Assembly (NCBI GenBank): GCA_031292035.1
Contig: JARLHX010000096.1
Location: 1-41,285 of the forward strand
Source of the DNA: Negativicutes bacterium
Lineage (GTDB): Bacteria > Bacillota_C > Negativicutes > Sporomusales_B > JARLHX01
Direction of reading: 5' to 3'
DNA: 41,285 nt
The translations under genes were made by a program, and so were the position numbers. Under the pieces are notes generated by a model, which worked only from the letters and a program-made list of their open reading frames with translations, was not told the origin of the DNA and did not search any database. Position 1 is the stretch's first letter, and every line of letters begins with the position of its first letter. This document shows positions 39,898-41,285 of the stretch, in pieces.

Positions 39898-41013
39898 ATG
39901 TCCAGCTTCAAACTGCCGACGGAAATCAAAATCATCGACTCGATCGCCGAATTCGCCAAGGTCATGAAGATTTCCAATCAGGACCTGTTAATTACCAACG
40001 CGCCTATATACGAACCGTATCTGAAGGGGCTCAACCTGACATGGCGGATCGTCTTTCAGGAGAACTACGGTACCGGCGAGCCGAGTGACCGGATGATCAA
40101 CGCAATTATCAGCGATTTACGTGGTTTTAACTACGATAGGGTATTTGCCGTTGGCGGCGGTACGGTTATCGATGTCGCCAAAGTTTTGGCATTATCGGGA
40201 ATTGACAATGTTTTGGACGCTTTATACGGCCGGGTGCCATTGGTCAAGAAACGTCGGCTGCTGGCGATTCCCACCACCTGCGGAACAGGTAGCGAGGTCA
40301 CAAATATCGCGATCCTTGAGGATACTCAGGCCCATGTGAAAAAAGGCATTGTGGGACCGGCGATTTTTCCTGATGAGGCGATTCTGGTGCCGGAATTGGT
40401 ACAAGGATTACCGTACAAGTTTTTTGCCTTCAGTTCTATCGATGCGCTGATTCATGCCGTTGAGTCCTATTTGGCGCCTGCGTCCAATCTTGTCACCGAG
40501 ATGTTCGTTGTCGAAGCCATGCAAAAGATCATCGCCGCCTATCAGGAGATCGTCCGGCGCGGGCCGGAGGTACAGGGGGAAGTAATTGGCCAGGTACTGA
40601 TCGCCAGCACTTTCGCGGGCATCGCTTTCGGCAATACGGGGGTCGGTGCAGTCCACGCCATGTCCTATCCTCTCGGCGGTAAATACCACATCGCCCACGG
40701 CGAGTCCAATTACGCCTTTCTCGATGTTGTGCTCAGAAAGTACGAGGCGAGCAAACCCGCGGGTAAAATCAGCATGTTGAAAAGGATTCTTGGCAACAGC
40801 CTTGGAATAAACGACGCCGACAAGGCTATCGGCGGGTTGGCGGATCTCCTGGCCGGAATTATTCCTCTGCGTCGTCTGCGGGAGTACGGTGTCCAGGAGA
40901 GCGAACTGGAAAATTTCGCTCAGGCGGCGATGGACCAGAAGCGGCTTATGAAGAACAATTATGTCCGGCTTGATGGAAAAGACTTGGTGAATATGTATCA
41001 GAGCCGGTATTGA
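39898..41013 (+). CDS. 4hbD: Iron-containing alcohol dehydrogenase, 4-hydroxybutyrate dehydrogenase-like
   Basis: A 371-residue NAD-dependent dehydrogenase of the Fe-ADH family. The dinucleotide motif GGGTVIDVAKV, the loop PTTCGTGSEVTN, and the metal-site segments SSIDALIHAVESY and VGAVHAMSYPLGGKYHIAHGE are all intact. The overall sequence, including FQENYGTGEPSDRMINAI, resembles clostridial 4-hydroxybutyrate dehydrogenase, which interconverts 4-hydroxybutyrate and succinate semialdehyde. A related short hydroxyacid is possible. AGGAGAT (39884-39890) fixes the ATG at 39898 rather than 39889. It stands alone, behind a sigma-54 promoter. The gene symbol is by resemblance. Confidence 0.78.
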   Translation: MSSFKLPTEIKIIDSIAEFAKVMKISNQDLLITNAPIYEPYLKGLNLTWRIVFQENYGTGEPSDRMINAIISDLRGFNYDRVFAVGGGTVIDVAKVLALSGIDNVLDALYGRVPLVKKRRLLAIPTTCGTGSEVTNIAILEDTQAHVKKGIVGPAIFPDEAILVPELVQGLPYKFFAFSSIDALIHAVESYLAPASNLVTEMFVVEAMQKIIAAYQEIVRRGPEVQGEVIGQVLIASTFAGIAFGNTGVGAVHAMSYPLGGKYHIAHGESNYAFLDVVLRKYEASKPAGKISMLKRILGNSLGINDADKAIGGLADLLAGIIPLRRLREYGVQESELENFAQAAMDQKRLMKNNYVRLDGKDLVNMYQSRY

Positions 41014-41081
41014 CGTCGGTAATCCGGAGCGGTGACTGCCTGGCATCAAGTTCTTAAAAAAGAGGCAATTTGACTTCATTT

Positions 41082-41105
41082 ATGGTATAAGTAACCTTAT
41101 ACCAT
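41082..41105. promoter_or_regulatory. Perfect 10-bp inverted repeat upstream of the GNAT gene
   Basis: ATGGTATAAG (41082-41091) and CTTATACCAT (41096-41105) flank TAAC. TTGACT precedes it at 41070-41075, so this is probably an operator over the promoter of the next gene. Confidence 0.45.
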
Positions 41106-41132
41106 GGCGACAAACAAGATGGAGGATACCCT

Positions 41133-41285
41133 ATGCCAGAAGTGATCATCCGAAGAGTTCGGCCGGAAGACCTAAAGCGCATAACGGAAATAGAAGCAGC
41201 CTGTTTTCCGGCGGCGGAAGCTGCGTCGCAGGAAATATTCAAGGACAGAATTGCCGTTTTCCCCGACTGTTTCCTGGTCGCGGAA
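41133..41285 (+). CDS. GNAT-family N-acetyltransferase, N-terminal part
   Basis: The first 51 codons only; the gene runs off the right edge. It reads VIIRRVRPEDLKRITEIEAACFPAAEAAS (given as its span), the typical beta1-alpha1 start of GNAT acetyltransferases with a CFP motif. GGAGG at 41121-41125 supports the ATG. Acetyl-CoA-dependent acetylation of an amine is expected; the acceptor is unknown. Confidence 0.75.
   Translation, partial: MPEVIIRRVRPEDLKRITEIEAACFPAAEAASQEIFKDRIAVFPDCFLVAE

Overview
The window looks like the chromosome of an anaerobic, endospore-lineage Firmicute with an outer membrane (Negativicutes, most likely Sporomusaceae: Sporomusa/Pelosinus-like). Shine-Dalgarno sites are strong and Firmicute-like (AGGAGG and variants). 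The genes nevertheless include a beta-barrel-type outer-membrane protein ending in Phe, a TolC-type channel with MacA/MacB partners, and a Tat-signal enzyme. The Fe-dependent alcohol dehydrogenase near the right end closely resembles clostridial 4-hydroxybutyrate dehydrogenase. The taxonomic call is inference; there is no rRNA, tRNA, CRISPR array or recognisable insertion sequence.

Left end (1-6850): a catabolic operon holding the 3' part of an enolase-superfamily (mandelate-racemase-like) gene, a complete spermidine/putrescine-type ABC importer (ATPase, two permeases, lipoprotein binding protein), a crotonase-fold enzyme and a family III (CaiB/BaiF) CoA-transferase. It is closed by a strong hairpin. 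The layout suggests uptake of a small acid or amine-containing solute, CoA activation and hydration or dehydration.

Centre (6850-23700): the accessory core. A minus-strand PrpR-type sigma-54 enhancer-binding protein faces a clear -24/-12 promoter that starts cassette 1: 6PGDH-like dehydrogenase, RraA/LigK-like aldolase, Tat-exported LigI-like lactonase, a 142-aa two-TM protein and a divergent TctA-like permease. After an MFS transporter, an amidohydrolase/deacetylase and a second, foreign-looking MFS gene comes cassette 2. It has paralogues of the same dehydrogenase, aldolase, two-TM protein and TctA-like permease, followed by another amidohydrolase and an RpiR regulator. Neither cassette has TctC or a typical TctB, so the two-TM + TctA pair looks like an unusual transporter architecture. 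This repeated dehydrogenase-aldolase-transporter module is the most interesting content of the window.

Right-centre (23700-28570): a MerR regulator with a textbook 19-bp-spacer promoter, a flavodoxin-type NAD(P)H:FMN reductase, and a minus-strand aminotransferase + class I aldolase (DapA/HOGA-type) pair divergent from a LysR regulator.

Right (28570-41285): envelope genes (outer-membrane protein, exported MORN protein, MacA-MacB-type exporter with TolC, a small HTH protein, an exported hypothetical, a membrane-anchored polysaccharide deacetylase and a NodI/NodJ-type ABC-2 exporter). These are followed by a sigma-54-promoted 4-hydroxybutyrate dehydrogenase and the start of a GNAT acetyltransferase. 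All identifications come from reading motifs and order; no database search was run.
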